Assembly (NCBI GenBank): GCA_934248055.1
Contig: CAKQKI010000006.1
Location: 1-64,000, forward strand
Direction of reading: 5' to 3'
Origin: an uncultured Clostridia bacterium
GTDB taxonomy: Bacteria; Bacillota; Clostridia; Christensenellales; Borkfalkiaceae
DNA length: 64,000 nt
In this document: in pieces, positions 16,579 through 24,563 of the stretch
How the letters are laid out: every line of letters starts with the position of its first letter
How positions within the stretch are numbered: the stretch's first letter is position 1
Made by a program: the position numbers and the translations under genes
Notes under the pieces: model-generated
What the model saw: only the letters and a program-made list of their open reading frames with translations
Database searches by the model: none
Told to the model about the DNA's origin: nothing

Positions 16579-16656
16579 AAAACCTGTATCGTTTACGAAG
16601 TTTGCGTAGTTTTTAATTAAACTTTCGGCAAAATTTTTGAGCGATACGGGTTTTTT
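16579..16656 (+). terminator. Candidate BMC operon terminator
   Basis: AAACCTGTATCG (from 16580) pairs with CGATACGGGTTT (one G-U) near 16642-16653, enclosing a smaller stem, then six T. It overlaps the 3' end of the convergent XRE gene. Confidence 0.55.
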
Positions 16657-16882
16657 AATACTCTTTCCGTCCTACGAGATAATCGAGAGTAACGTCGTAA
16701 AACTCGGCTATCGCGATAAGCACGGGAAGCGACGGATAACTTATTTTTCTTTCATACGCCTGATAAGACTGATAAGTTATTCCGACTCCGTCAGCCACGT
16801 TTTTTTGCGTAAAGTCGCCGTGTTTTCTTAATTCTTTTAAATTAGCGGACAATTTTTCCGCGCATTTACTCATATCGTACAT
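16655..16882 (-). CDS. XRE-family HTH protein (single domain)
   Basis: 75 residues, essentially one Cro/C1-type helix-turn-helix: LKELRKHGDFTQKNVADGVG, then ITYQSYQAYERKISYPSLPV and IAEFYDVTLDYLVGR. Start is at 16882 or the internal Met at 16873; neither has a strong ribosome site. It is convergent with the BMC operon and divergent from the larger XRE gene at 17098. Three 15-base inverted repeats lie in the shared upstream gap, so it is likely an autorepressor that also controls its neighbour. Confidence 0.85.
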   Translation of the reverse strand: MYDMSKCAEKLSANLKELRKHGDFTQKNVADGVGITYQSYQAYERKISYPSLPVLIAIAEFYDVTLDYLVGRKEY

Positions 16883-16905
16883 AATAGTTTATTTACTTGC
16901 ATTTT

Positions 16906-16920
16906 ACAACTAACCGTTGT
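16906..16920. promoter_or_regulatory. Inverted-repeat operator O1
   Basis: ACAACTAACCGTTGT, a dyad with 5-base arms. It is a near copy of the site at 17005 (consensus ACAACYAACSGTTGY), 24 bases upstream of the small XRE gene. Confidence 0.6.
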
Positions 16921-16934
16921 ATAATAGGAATAAT

Positions 16935-16949
16935 ACAGTTATAAACTGT
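16935..16949. promoter_or_regulatory. Inverted-repeat operator O2
   Basis: ACAGTTATAAACTGT, a perfect dyad with 6-base arms and a 3-base centre. Different sequence from O1 and O3, so perhaps for the other XRE protein. Confidence 0.55.
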
Positions 16950-17004
16950 GCATAACGCGTAAAAATAAGCAAAAAGTTAAAAGTCAACCGATTTTACACA
17001 AAAA

Positions 17005-17019
17005 ACAACCAACGGTTGC
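17005..17019. promoter_or_regulatory. Inverted-repeat operator O3
   Basis: ACAACCAACGGTTGC, which matches O1 at 12 of 15 positions. It lies about 35-50 bases upstream of a TATTAT -10 candidate (17053-17058) for the plus-strand XRE gene. Confidence 0.55.
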
Positions 17020-17097
17020 GTTTTTTATGATGAAACTACAGCCGAATCGTGCTATTATATAGTAGAGAAGCGGCAAAAGTCGCAAGGAGGTTATCAA

Positions 17098-17970
17098 GTG
17101 AACGATTATGGATTAGCAATACAAAAGTTAAGAAAGTCAAAAAATATGACGCAGGGCGAACTCGGCGATAAATTAAGCGTATCGAGTCAGGCTGTTTCAA
17201 AGTGGGAAAACGGACTTTCGCAACCCGATTTCGACACTATAAGAAAGTTGACCGTTATATTCGGAATTTCGATTGACGATTTTTCGAAAATATGCGACGG
17301 CAAAGAAATCGACGATATTAAAGAAGAAGCCGCCGCGGCGGCTCCCGCAGAAGCGGCGAAAATGCTTTTAGGCGTATGTACGGAATGCGGAAAAAGTATT
17401 TTCAGCGAGAGCGATATAGGAGCGCGTTCGCCTAAAATGGTGTGCGTCGATTGCGTTCGCAAAGAAACCGAGCGCATAGAAAGGGAAGCGCGCGAGAAAA
17501 AAATATCTGACGGAATTAAAGTTGCGCGCAATAAAAAAGATCTTATAAAATCTATAGTTGTTCCCGCGGTTATTCTGGGGGTGATATATATTTTCTGCCT
17601 TATCGTTTTCAACAACGAAGCGTTTGCGGGAATATGGAAAAGTTCCTACTTTTTATTGCTTGCGGCGTTAATCGTACTGCTGTCGCTTGCCATACCGCAG
17701 ATAATCTGGGACGAAGGCCCCGTGGCTTTTATATTCGACGTTCTTTTCAAAAAAACGTTTTCGATGCCCGGAATTATATGGGAATGGAGTTTAGACGGAT
17801 TTATAAGCGGATTGATGATAAAGTTAACGCTTACGATTTTATCGCTTTGCGTGTCGGTTGCGTCTTCGCTTTTATGTATCGCGCTGTGTTGTTTGGTAGC
17901 GCCGTTTTCCTTTGTTCCCGTGCTTATTATGGAAATTAAAGAAGCAAACGATCCCGAAGGGGTTATTTGA
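17098..17970 (+). CDS. XRE-family HTH protein with zinc ribbon and membrane domain
   Basis: 290 residues from a GTG start with a perfect AAGGAGG site. Residues 1-65 are an XRE DNA-binding domain (MTQGELGDKLSVSSQAVSKW). Residues about 90-125 carry CxxC...CxxC (GVCTECGKS, MVCVDCVRK), likely a zinc ribbon. From about residue 150 there are four or five hydrophobic segments (IVVPAVILGVIYIFCLIVF; YFLLLAALIVLLSLAIP; a long C-terminal pair). This makes a membrane-anchored regulator that could sense envelope state and act directly on DNA. The large lipoprotein gene follows 70 bases later, possibly as target or partner. Confidence 0.8.
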   Translation: MNDYGLAIQKLRKSKNMTQGELGDKLSVSSQAVSKWENGLSQPDFDTIRKLTVIFGISIDDFSKICDGKEIDDIKEEAAAAAPAEAAKMLLGVCTECGKSIFSESDIGARSPKMVCVDCVRKETERIEREAREKKISDGIKVARNKKDLIKSIVVPAVILGVIYIFCLIVFNNEAFAGIWKSSYFLLLAALIVLLSLAIPQIIWDEGPVAFIFDVLFKKTFSMPGIIWEWSLDGFISGLMIKLTLTILSLCVSVASSLLCIALCCLVAPFSFVPVLIMEIKEANDPEGVI

Positions 17971-18040
17971 AATAAAATTAAGGTTAACGCCGCCGGAATT
18001 TTTTTCGGCAATCAAAAAGTTAATCAAAAAAGGAGTAAGA

Positions 18041-21000
18041 ATGAAAAAACTACTTATTGCACTTATTATGATATGTTGTATGACTGCGTTTATCGCAGGT
18101 TGTTCGTCGGGTTACGTTACGAAGCCCGGCGAAAATAACGAACAACAAAAAACCGAAGAAGAAAAGGTTGAAAAAACCAAAAACGAAGCCGTTTCTTCGG
18201 CAAGTTTGCTTTATTCGCAGGAAACCGCAGGTATGAGCGCCGAAGAAAAGTTTACGGTAAGCATAGCGTATAACGCCCTGATCGAAAAAATCAACGCGCT
18301 GAAGGGAACGTCTTCGGAAATAAAAGCAAAAGCCGACGAGTATTACCTTGAATTAAAAAACGTCGTTTCGACAGTGAAATCCGAAGTCGAAAACGTCGGG
18401 CAGGCGATAGAAAAAGCGAAAGCGGAAATTAAAATTATATACGATAACGTTTTAAATATAGTAAACAACGAAATAAAACCGAAACTTACCGCCGCGTATA
18501 ACGAAGTTTTAACCGAAATATCGTCTTATAAAACCAAAGAAGACGTTGAAAAAACGGTAACCGTGTTCAAGGCAGCCGTATACTCTTACGCCGATAATTT
18601 AATATCTTTAACGCTTAACGAAGTAAAAACCCTGGCGATAAAAGAATTAAACAACATAATATCCGAAGTTATAAACGGTGTTCCTTATAACGACGTTAAA
18701 GCCACGCTTACGGCGTATAAGGCGGGGATAGAAGAAAAAATAAACTCTGCCGCGACCGAAGAAGAAATAAAAGCGGTTATAGCGGGAATTAAAGACGAAG
18801 CGCTCAGAAAGATAAAGGAAGTAACCGAAGAAAAGATTTCCGCTTTAAAAACGGAAATAACGGGGAAAATAACGTCTTTAATAAACACTGCGCTTGAAAA
18901 GGTAGAAGACGAAGAATTAAAAAGCGATTTAAGAAAATATCTCGAAAGCGAAATCGTAAAAATAAACGCGGTAGAAAATCTTAACGCTGCGAAAGAAGCG
19001 TTCGAAAGCATGCAAAGCGACGCGCAGGCGTTTATAAAAGAACAGTTAATAAAGCAACTCAACAAATTAAAAGCAAGCGCGAAAGCAACGCTTGACGGGG
19101 TTTATAATTCCGCCATCGAAAAAACCGATAACGAAAACATAAAGAAAAGTTTAAAAACCGCTTACGATAATTCTATGGCGGAAATCGAAAAAATAAGCGA
19201 CGCGGAAAGCGCGAAAAAGGCGATAGCGACCGTAACCGAGAATTTTAAAACCGCATGCGCGGATATACTTAAAGAAGCGATAAACGTAGTTGTCGAAAAA
19301 TGCAAAACCAAACTTAAAAACGTTTACGACAGCGCGGTTAAAAGTCTTTCCGATAGTGCAAAAAGCGAACTTGAAAAAATCTATGCCGAAGCAATAAACG
19401 CTCTTTCTTTTGTAGAGTCCGCTCAGGATATATCGGTTATAGGCGATAAATTCATAAACAATATTAAAGCCCTGGCGATAAAAGAAATAAACAATATAAT
19501 ATCCGAAGTTATAAACGGCGTACCTTATAACGACGTTAAAGCCACGCTTACGGCGTATAAGGCGGGGATAGAAGAAAAAATAAACTCCGCCGCGACCGAA
19601 GAAGAAATAAAAGCGGTTATAGCGGGAATAAAAGACGAAGCGCTCAGAAAGATAAAAGAAGTAACCGAAGAAAAGATTTCCGCTTTAAAAACGGAAATAA
19701 CGGGGAAAATAACGTCTTTAATAAACACTGCGCTTGAAAAGGTAGAAGACGAAGAATTAAAAAGCGATTTAAGAAAATATCTCGAAAGCGAAATCGTAAA
19801 AATAAACGCGGTAGAAAATCTTAACGCTGCGAAAGAAGCGTTCGAAAGCATGCAAAGCGACGCGCAGGCGTTTATAAAAGAACAGTTAATAAAGCAACTC
19901 AACAAATTAAAAGCAAGCGCGAAAGCAACGCTTGACGGGGTTTATAATTCCGCCATCGAAAAAACCGATAACGAAAACATAAAGAAAAGTTTAAAAACCG
20001 CTTACGATAATTCTATGGCGGAAATCGAAAAAATAAGCGACGCGGAAAGCGCGAAAAAGGCGATAGCGACCGTAACCGAGAATTTTAAAACCGCATGCGC
20101 GGATATACTTAAAGAAGCGATAAACGAAGTTGTCGAAAAATGCAAAACCAAACTTAAAAACGTTTACGACAGCGCGGTTAAAAGTCTTTCCGACAGTGCA
20201 AAAAGCGAACTTGAAAAAATCTATGCCGAAGCAATAAACGCTCTTTCTTTTGTAGAGTCCGCTCAGGACATATCGGTTATAGTGGAAAAGTTTAAAGACG
20301 ACGCAAAAACTTACGTTGTCGCCGCATTGCAGGCGATTACCGAAAAACTCGGAAGCGTTCCCGAACCCATGGCGTTTTTACCGAATTGTTTTTCAATTGA
20401 AAACACTTTGGTAAAAGCCGAAGATATACCCGATTATTCGAAATTTACCGCGGTGAATAAAATACCGCAGAATTATATCGGAAAACAACTCAACGTCGTT
20501 TACGGAGTGCTTAATAAAACAACGATCGCTCTTTCTTACGTAAATAAAATATACGCCGTATTCGGAACGATAGGAACTGCTTACAATACGATTTTCGATA
20601 ATCAGGAAGGTGAAAATCTTACCCTTAACTGCGGTGATTTTTTACTTACCGTAACGCTCGATAAAGAAAAGTACGAATTAAGCGCGAAAATCGGCAAAAT
20701 CGACGTTATACTGTATGCTAATCTTAAAAACGACAGTTACGGCGGTAAAATTATTCTTACCGAAACGACTACGCTGAAATACAGAGTAGAGAAAGATAAA
20801 CTGACGATTGCGATGACTGTTTTGAATACCGTTGCAACGCTGATTTCATTCGAGAAAAACGGTGAAAACGTAAAGGGATATATTTACGAAACCATCGTGG
20901 CGAAAGATAAAACGCTTACGTCTACGAGCGCGTTGCTGTCGGTAAAAGGCGGCTATACCACGGTAGTCGGCAACAAGGGCGACTTCATTCCCACAAGCAA

Positions 21001-21568
21001 CGGTATAAATTGCGAAGTTTACGAGAACGTGAACGGCAGATTTGTGGGCAGCGAAGTGTATGAAGAAGTCAGCGAGAGTAAATATTACGACACTCTTTGG
21101 TATAACCTTTGCGATATAGGCGGAATAAATTCGATAAAGTATAAAGTAGACGAAGAAGGAAACAGGGTTGCTAATTTACCGAATGCCGATACGATATATA
21201 TCAACGATAATTCCGAAAAGTCGATAAAATCGGGTACGGTTACCGAATACGGCGGAAAATTCGGCGATTTTTCAAGACCGTGCGACATCGAATTCAAAAA
21301 AGTGTTTGCGTATATTTATAACGAAGAACTTAAAGAATACGAATCCGTCGTTTACGAAGTTCCTATGATGTTTATTCAGGAAAGATGCCTTGAAAAATTC
21401 TGCGAATTTTACAAAAAGAAAAATTCCGATTTGATAACGGAAAACGTTTCTTTGAAGGTGTCAGACGAAGCGAAGAGCGAGATAAATTACGGATACCACA
21501 CTCTGGTTAACGAGTACAGAGAGATAAAAGACGCCGTAACTTATCAGAGTATTCTCGATTACGAATAA
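18041..21568 (+). CDS. Giant lipoprotein with duplicated helical repeats
   Basis: 1175 residues. Start at 18041 has AGGAG five bases upstream; the longer frame reading through the upstream gap is not needed. Signal peptide KKLLIALIMICCMTAFIAGC with lipobox IAGC at about residues 19-22. Residues about 35-780 are charged, helical, Lys/Glu/Ala-rich repeats of the kind ALKTEI...Y...I..I..A....A, similar in pattern to cell-wall helical-bundle repeats (FIVAR/DUF1542-like). About 270 residues are duplicated almost exactly (period 280 residues). The last 400 residues look beta-rich and unique (LNCGDFLLTVTLDKEKYELS). It probably extends a C-terminal head outward from the membrane. Function unknown. 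Confidence 0.8.
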   Translation: MKKLLIALIMICCMTAFIAGCSSGYVTKPGENNEQQKTEEEKVEKTKNEAVSSASLLYSQETAGMSAEEKFTVSIAYNALIEKINALKGTSSEIKAKADEYYLELKNVVSTVKSEVENVGQAIEKAKAEIKIIYDNVLNIVNNEIKPKLTAAYNEVLTEISSYKTKEDVEKTVTVFKAAVYSYADNLISLTLNEVKTLAIKELNNIISEVINGVPYNDVKATLTAYKAGIEEKINSAATEEEIKAVIAGIKDEALRKIKEVTEEKISALKTEITGKITSLINTALEKVEDEELKSDLRKYLESEIVKINAVENLNAAKEAFESMQSDAQAFIKEQLIKQLNKLKASAKATLDGVYNSAIEKTDNENIKKSLKTAYDNSMAEIEKISDAESAKKAIATVTENFKTACADILKEAINVVVEKCKTKLKNVYDSAVKSLSDSAKSELEKIYAEAINALSFVESAQDISVIGDKFINNIKALAIKEINNIISEVINGVPYNDVKATLTAYKAGIEEKINSAATEEEIKAVIAGIKDEALRKIKEVTEEKISALKTEITGKITSLINTALEKVEDEELKSDLRKYLESEIVKINAVENLNAAKEAFESMQSDAQAFIKEQLIKQLNKLKASAKATLDGVYNSAIEKTDNENIKKSLKTAYDNSMAEIEKISDAESAKKAIATVTENFKTACADILKEAINEVVEKCKTKLKNVYDSAVKSLSDSAKSELEKIYAEAINALSFVESAQDISVIVEKFKDDAKTYVVAALQAITEKLGSVPEPMAFLPNCFSIENTLVKAEDIPDYSKFTAVNKIPQNYIGKQLNVVYGVLNKTTIALSYVNKIYAVFGTIGTAYNTIFDNQEGENLTLNCGDFLLTVTLDKEKYELSAKIGKIDVILYANLKNDSYGGKIILTETTTLKYRVEKDKLTIAMTVLNTVATLISFEKNGENVKGYIYETIVAKDKTLTSTSALLSVKGGYTTVVGNKGDFIPTSNGINCEVYENVNGRFVGSEVYEEVSESKYYDTLWYNLCDIGGINSIKYKVDEEGNRVANLPNADTIYINDNSEKSIKSGTVTEYGGKFGDFSRPCDIEFKKVFAYIYNEELKEYESVVYEVPMMFIQERCLEKFCEFYKKKNSDLITENVSLKVSDEAKSEINYGYHTLVNEYREIKDAVTYQSILDYE
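18631..19442 (+). repeat. Intragenic long direct repeat, unit 1
   Basis: 812 bases repeated at 19471-20282 (period 840 bases, in frame). By eye about a dozen mismatches, mostly synonymous; one change gives Val/Glu (AACGTAGTT versus AACGAAGTT). The near identity implies recent duplication or gene conversion. Confidence 0.95.
19471..20282 (+). repeat. Intragenic long direct repeat, unit 2
   Basis: Second copy of the 812-base unit in the lipoprotein gene. A 28-base unmatched joint (19443-19470) separates the copies. Such repeats allow size change by recombination and can collapse in short-read assemblies. Confidence 0.95.
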
Positions 21569-21580
21569 AAAGTAAAACAA

Positions 21581-21610
21581 AAAGGCGAAAGGGCAAGTCC
21601 TTTCGTCTTT
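21581..21610 (+). terminator. Terminator of the lipoprotein gene
   Basis: AAAGGCGAAAGG / CCTTTCGTCTTT (one G-U) around a 6-base loop, followed by TTATATTTTTT. Confidence 0.8.
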
Positions 21611-21643
21611 TATATTTTTTAAAAAAACGACAATACTTAATAT

Positions 21644-22027
21644 ATGCTTGAAAAACGCGCTGAAAAATTACTTGAATATATGAACGCATTATCGGGTGGC
21701 GGAAAGTACGCCGTTGTGGATCGCAGCCGTATTTTGGCGGCTTTTCCGCAGGAATTTTCGGAAAATGACGCTGTTTTGGATAAAACCGTAAAAACGCTTG
21801 ACGGCGCGGGATATATAAAACTCATATACGGCGACGGCGAATCGTATTGCTTTACTTCTACCGAAAAAGGAGAAAGTTATAAAGAAACGCTTTTAAAAGA
21901 AGACGGCGAAAATAAAATCCCCGAAAAATATATTTTCTGCCGATGTTTTTTTGCCGCGCTTATCGGCGGTTTTATAGGCGCAACGGCTGCATGCGCCTTT
22001 TTTCTGATTGCGGGGGGATATGCTTAG
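21644..22027 (+). CDS. Small membrane protein with winged-helix-like N-terminus
   Basis: 127 residues. Residues 1-75 read like a winged helix (RAEKLLEYMNALSGGGKYAVV, DKTVKTLDGAGYIKLIYGDG, YCFTSTEKGESYKE). One hydrophobic segment lies at the C-terminus (FFAALIGGFIGATAACAFFL). The next gene has the same plan, although the two share little sequence, so they are probably a co-transcribed pair of membrane-tethered proteins. No clear ribosome site precedes the ATG at 21644. No family recognised. Confidence 0.65.
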   Translation: MLEKRAEKLLEYMNALSGGGKYAVVDRSRILAAFPQEFSENDAVLDKTVKTLDGAGYIKLIYGDGESYCFTSTEKGESYKETLLKEDGENKIPEKYIFCRCFFAALIGGFIGATAACAFFLIAGGYA

Positions 22028-22379
22028 TTCCGAAGAAAAACTCGTTTTAAAAGTTCTTAACGATAATTGCGGAAAAAGAAACGCATGTATTATTTCGCCT
22101 GAAAACGTGGTTGCGTTCGTAGGGCGCGAAAAACTCGTAAACGTTGAAAATTTAGGAAAAATCCTTTCCGATCTCGAATACGAAGATTATCTCGACGCCG
22201 TTTTTTGTTATCGCGACGAAACGCCCTTTTATTGCGTTCGCATGCATAAAAAAGGTAAAAATTACGTCCTTGAAAATAAAAAACAATTCAGAGAGTTGAG
22301 AAACAGGATACTTATTGCCGTCGTTTGCGCGTGCGTTTCTTTTATCGTGGGGCGAATTCTCATTCTGGTTTTCAGTTAA
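22020..22379 (+). CDS. Small membrane protein, second of a pair
   Basis: 119 residues from the ATG at 22020, which overlaps the previous stop by 8 bases; a TTG 12 bases upstream is the alternative. The N-terminal half (SSEEKLVLKVLNDNCGKRNA, LGKILSDLEYEDYLDAVFCY) again resembles a winged helix with a wing, followed by charged HKKGKNYVLE and a single C-terminal membrane span (ILIAVVCACVSFIVGRILIL). Function unknown. Confidence 0.65.
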   Translation: MLSSEEKLVLKVLNDNCGKRNACIISPENVVAFVGREKLVNVENLGKILSDLEYEDYLDAVFCYRDETPFYCVRMHKKGKNYVLENKKQFRELRNRILIAVVCACVSFIVGRILILVFS

Positions 22380-22415
22380 AACGCGGGCGTTTTTGAAAAA
22401 ATAAAGAAAAAAAGG

Positions 22416-22445
22416 TTTGTAATATATTACAAAGTGTGTTATAAT
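22416..22445 (+). promoter_or_regulatory. uvrB promoter with an overlapping perfect palindrome
   Basis: TTGTAA (22417-22422), 17 bases, TATAAT (22440-22445). The -35 lies inside an 18-base perfect palindrome, TTTGTAATATATTACAAA (22416-22433), a strong operator candidate. I see no Bacillus-type (GAACnnnnGTTC) LexA box here. Confidence 0.65.
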
Positions 22446-22562
22446 TGTCTGGAAAAAGGATTTTAAAGTGGGGTTCGGGCGCAATAATCCGCGCCGCTTT
22501 TTGCGGAGTTTTATAAAAACGAAGCCTTTTGTTTACGGATTTTGGATATAAAACGAAATTTT

Positions 22563-24533
22563 ATGGAAAGCGAAAACAAGAAATTCAAACTTCATAGCGC
22601 GTATAAACCGACGGGCGATCAGCCCGAAGCGATAAAATCTTTAACCGAAGGCGTGCTTGACGGGCTTAAAACGCAGGTTCTCGTAGGCGTTACGGGGAGC
22701 GGTAAAACGTTTACCATGGCTAACGTTATAAATAACGTTCAGCGCCCCGCGCTCGTTATCGCGCACAACAAAACTCTCGCCGCGCAACTCTGCAACGAGT
22801 TCCGCGAATTTTTCCCCGAAAACGCGGTTGAATATTTCGTTTCGTATTACGATTATTATCAGCCCGAATCTTATCTTCCCGCAAGCGACACTTATATCGA
22901 AAAAGACCTTTCCATAAACGACGAAATCGATAAACTCCGTCACAGCGCGACGAGCGCGCTCGGCGAACGCAGCGACGTTCTCGTGGTCGCTTCGGTAAGT
23001 TGCATTTACGGTCTCGGCGCGCCCGAAGAATATTATCGCCTTGCGGTTTCTTTACGGCGCGGCGAAGAATACGACAGAGACGCTTTGATGAGAAAACTCG
23101 TTTCCGTTCACTACGAGCGGAGAGATATAGATTTTCAGCGCAGCAGTTTCAGAGTAAGGGGAGATATTGTGGATATTTTCCCCGCGGCTAATACCGAAAC
23201 GGTTATTCGCGTTGAATTTTTCGGCGACGAAATAGATAAACTTTACGAAGTGGATTTCGTTACGGGCGAGCCGATTGCCGAACTTAAACACGCCGTTATT
23301 TTTCCCGCAAGCCATTACGCCGTCGGCAGCGAAAAAATGAAAAGCGCGCTTTCCGCCATCACGCGCGATATGAACGAAGAAGTAAAAGCGTTTGAAACGG
23401 CGGGCAAACTTTTAGAAGCGCAAAGGCTTAAACAGCGCACTTCGTACGACGTCGAAATGATGAGCGAAATAGGTTATTGCAGCGGCGTTGAAAATTACAG
23501 CAGATATTTCGACGGCAGATCGCCCGGCGAGCCGCCGTTTACGCTGTTCGATTATTTTCCGAAGAATTTTCTTTTATTCGTAGACGAAAGTCACATGACC
23601 TTGCCGCAACTTCGCGCGATGTACAACGGCGATAAAGCGAGAAAAACGAATCTCGTGGATTACGGCTTCCGTCTGAAATCGGCGTTTGATAACCGCCCGC
23701 TGAAATTCGAAGAATTCGAAGCGAGAATAAATCAGATAATCTGCGTTTCGGCAACGCCCGCGGAATACGAACTTTCCCGAGCGGACAACGTAGCCGAGCA
23801 GATAATAAGACCGACGGGGCTTATAGATCCCGTTGTGGAAGTAAGAAGAATAAAAGGGCAGATAGACGATCTCGAAGCGGAAATAAGAAAAACCGTTTCG
23901 GGCGGCGGAAGGGTGCTTATAACCACTCTCACTAAAAAAACAGCCGAAAGCCTTACGGAATATCTTAAAGAACGCCGCATAAAAGCGCGGTATATGCACA
24001 GCGATACCGATACGCTCGAAAGAATAGATATAATTCAGGAACTTCGCCGCGGCGATATAGACGTTCTCGTGGGAATAAACCTTTTAAGAGAAGGGCTCGA
24101 CATTCCCGAAGTAAAACTCGTTGCCATTCTCGACGCCGACAAAGAAGGTTTTTTAAGAAGCGATACCGCTCTTATTCAGACCATCGGCAGAACCGCGCGC
24201 AACGCCGAAGGCAGAGTAATAATGTATGCCGACGTTTTAACGGGCAGTATGAAGCGCGCGATTGACGAAACGAACAGAAGAAGAAAAATTCAGTCCGATT
24301 ACAACGCCGCGCACGGCATCGTGCCGGAAACGATAATAAAAGACGTAAAAAACACTCTTGAAATAACTAAAAAAATAGACAGAACGAAAGATATAAAAGC
24401 AAAAGACATTCCCGACGAGATTGAAAAACTCAAAGCGCTTATGAAAGTCGCTTCGGCTAATCTCGATTTTGAAAAATGTATCGAAATACGCGATACGATA
24501 GCAAAACTGAAAAAGAAAATCCGCGAAAGATGA
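22563..24533 (+). CDS. uvrB: Excinuclease ABC subunit B
   Basis: 656 residues, normal for UvrB; ATG at 22563 (MESENKKFKLHSAY) chosen on family length, since no strong ribosome site is visible. Motifs: Walker A GVTGSGKT, the DNA-wedge hairpin YYDYYQPESYLP, helicase VDESHMTLPQ, INLLREGLDIPE and QTIGRTARN, and a C-terminal UVR domain (EIEKLKALMKVASANLDFEK) that contacts UvrC. UvrB loads at lesions with UvrA and prepares dual incision in nucleotide excision repair. First gene of uvrB-uvrA. Confidence 0.97.
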   Translation: MESENKKFKLHSAYKPTGDQPEAIKSLTEGVLDGLKTQVLVGVTGSGKTFTMANVINNVQRPALVIAHNKTLAAQLCNEFREFFPENAVEYFVSYYDYYQPESYLPASDTYIEKDLSINDEIDKLRHSATSALGERSDVLVVASVSCIYGLGAPEEYYRLAVSLRRGEEYDRDALMRKLVSVHYERRDIDFQRSSFRVRGDIVDIFPAANTETVIRVEFFGDEIDKLYEVDFVTGEPIAELKHAVIFPASHYAVGSEKMKSALSAITRDMNEEVKAFETAGKLLEAQRLKQRTSYDVEMMSEIGYCSGVENYSRYFDGRSPGEPPFTLFDYFPKNFLLFVDESHMTLPQLRAMYNGDKARKTNLVDYGFRLKSAFDNRPLKFEEFEARINQIICVSATPAEYELSRADNVAEQIIRPTGLIDPVVEVRRIKGQIDDLEAEIRKTVSGGGRVLITTLTKKTAESLTEYLKERRIKARYMHSDTDTLERIDIIQELRRGDIDVLVGINLLREGLDIPEVKLVAILDADKEGFLRSDTALIQTIGRTARNAEGRVIMYADVLTGSMKRAIDETNRRRKIQSDYNAAHGIVPETIIKDVKNTLEITKKIDRTKDIKAKDIPDEIEKLKALMKVASANLDFEKCIEIRDTIAKLKKKIRER

Positions 24534-24563
24534 CGGCGGCGTGCCGGGCGGAATAAGAAAACG

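Noticed and set aside
16655..17970. Toxin-antitoxin pair
   Set aside because: Both divergent proteins have XRE domains but neither resembles a toxin; the larger one is a membrane protein.
18685..19905. Two identical 126-codon antisense frames in the lipoprotein gene
   Set aside because: They are mirror images of the repeated coding unit (Ser/Phe-rich translation) and have no start signals.
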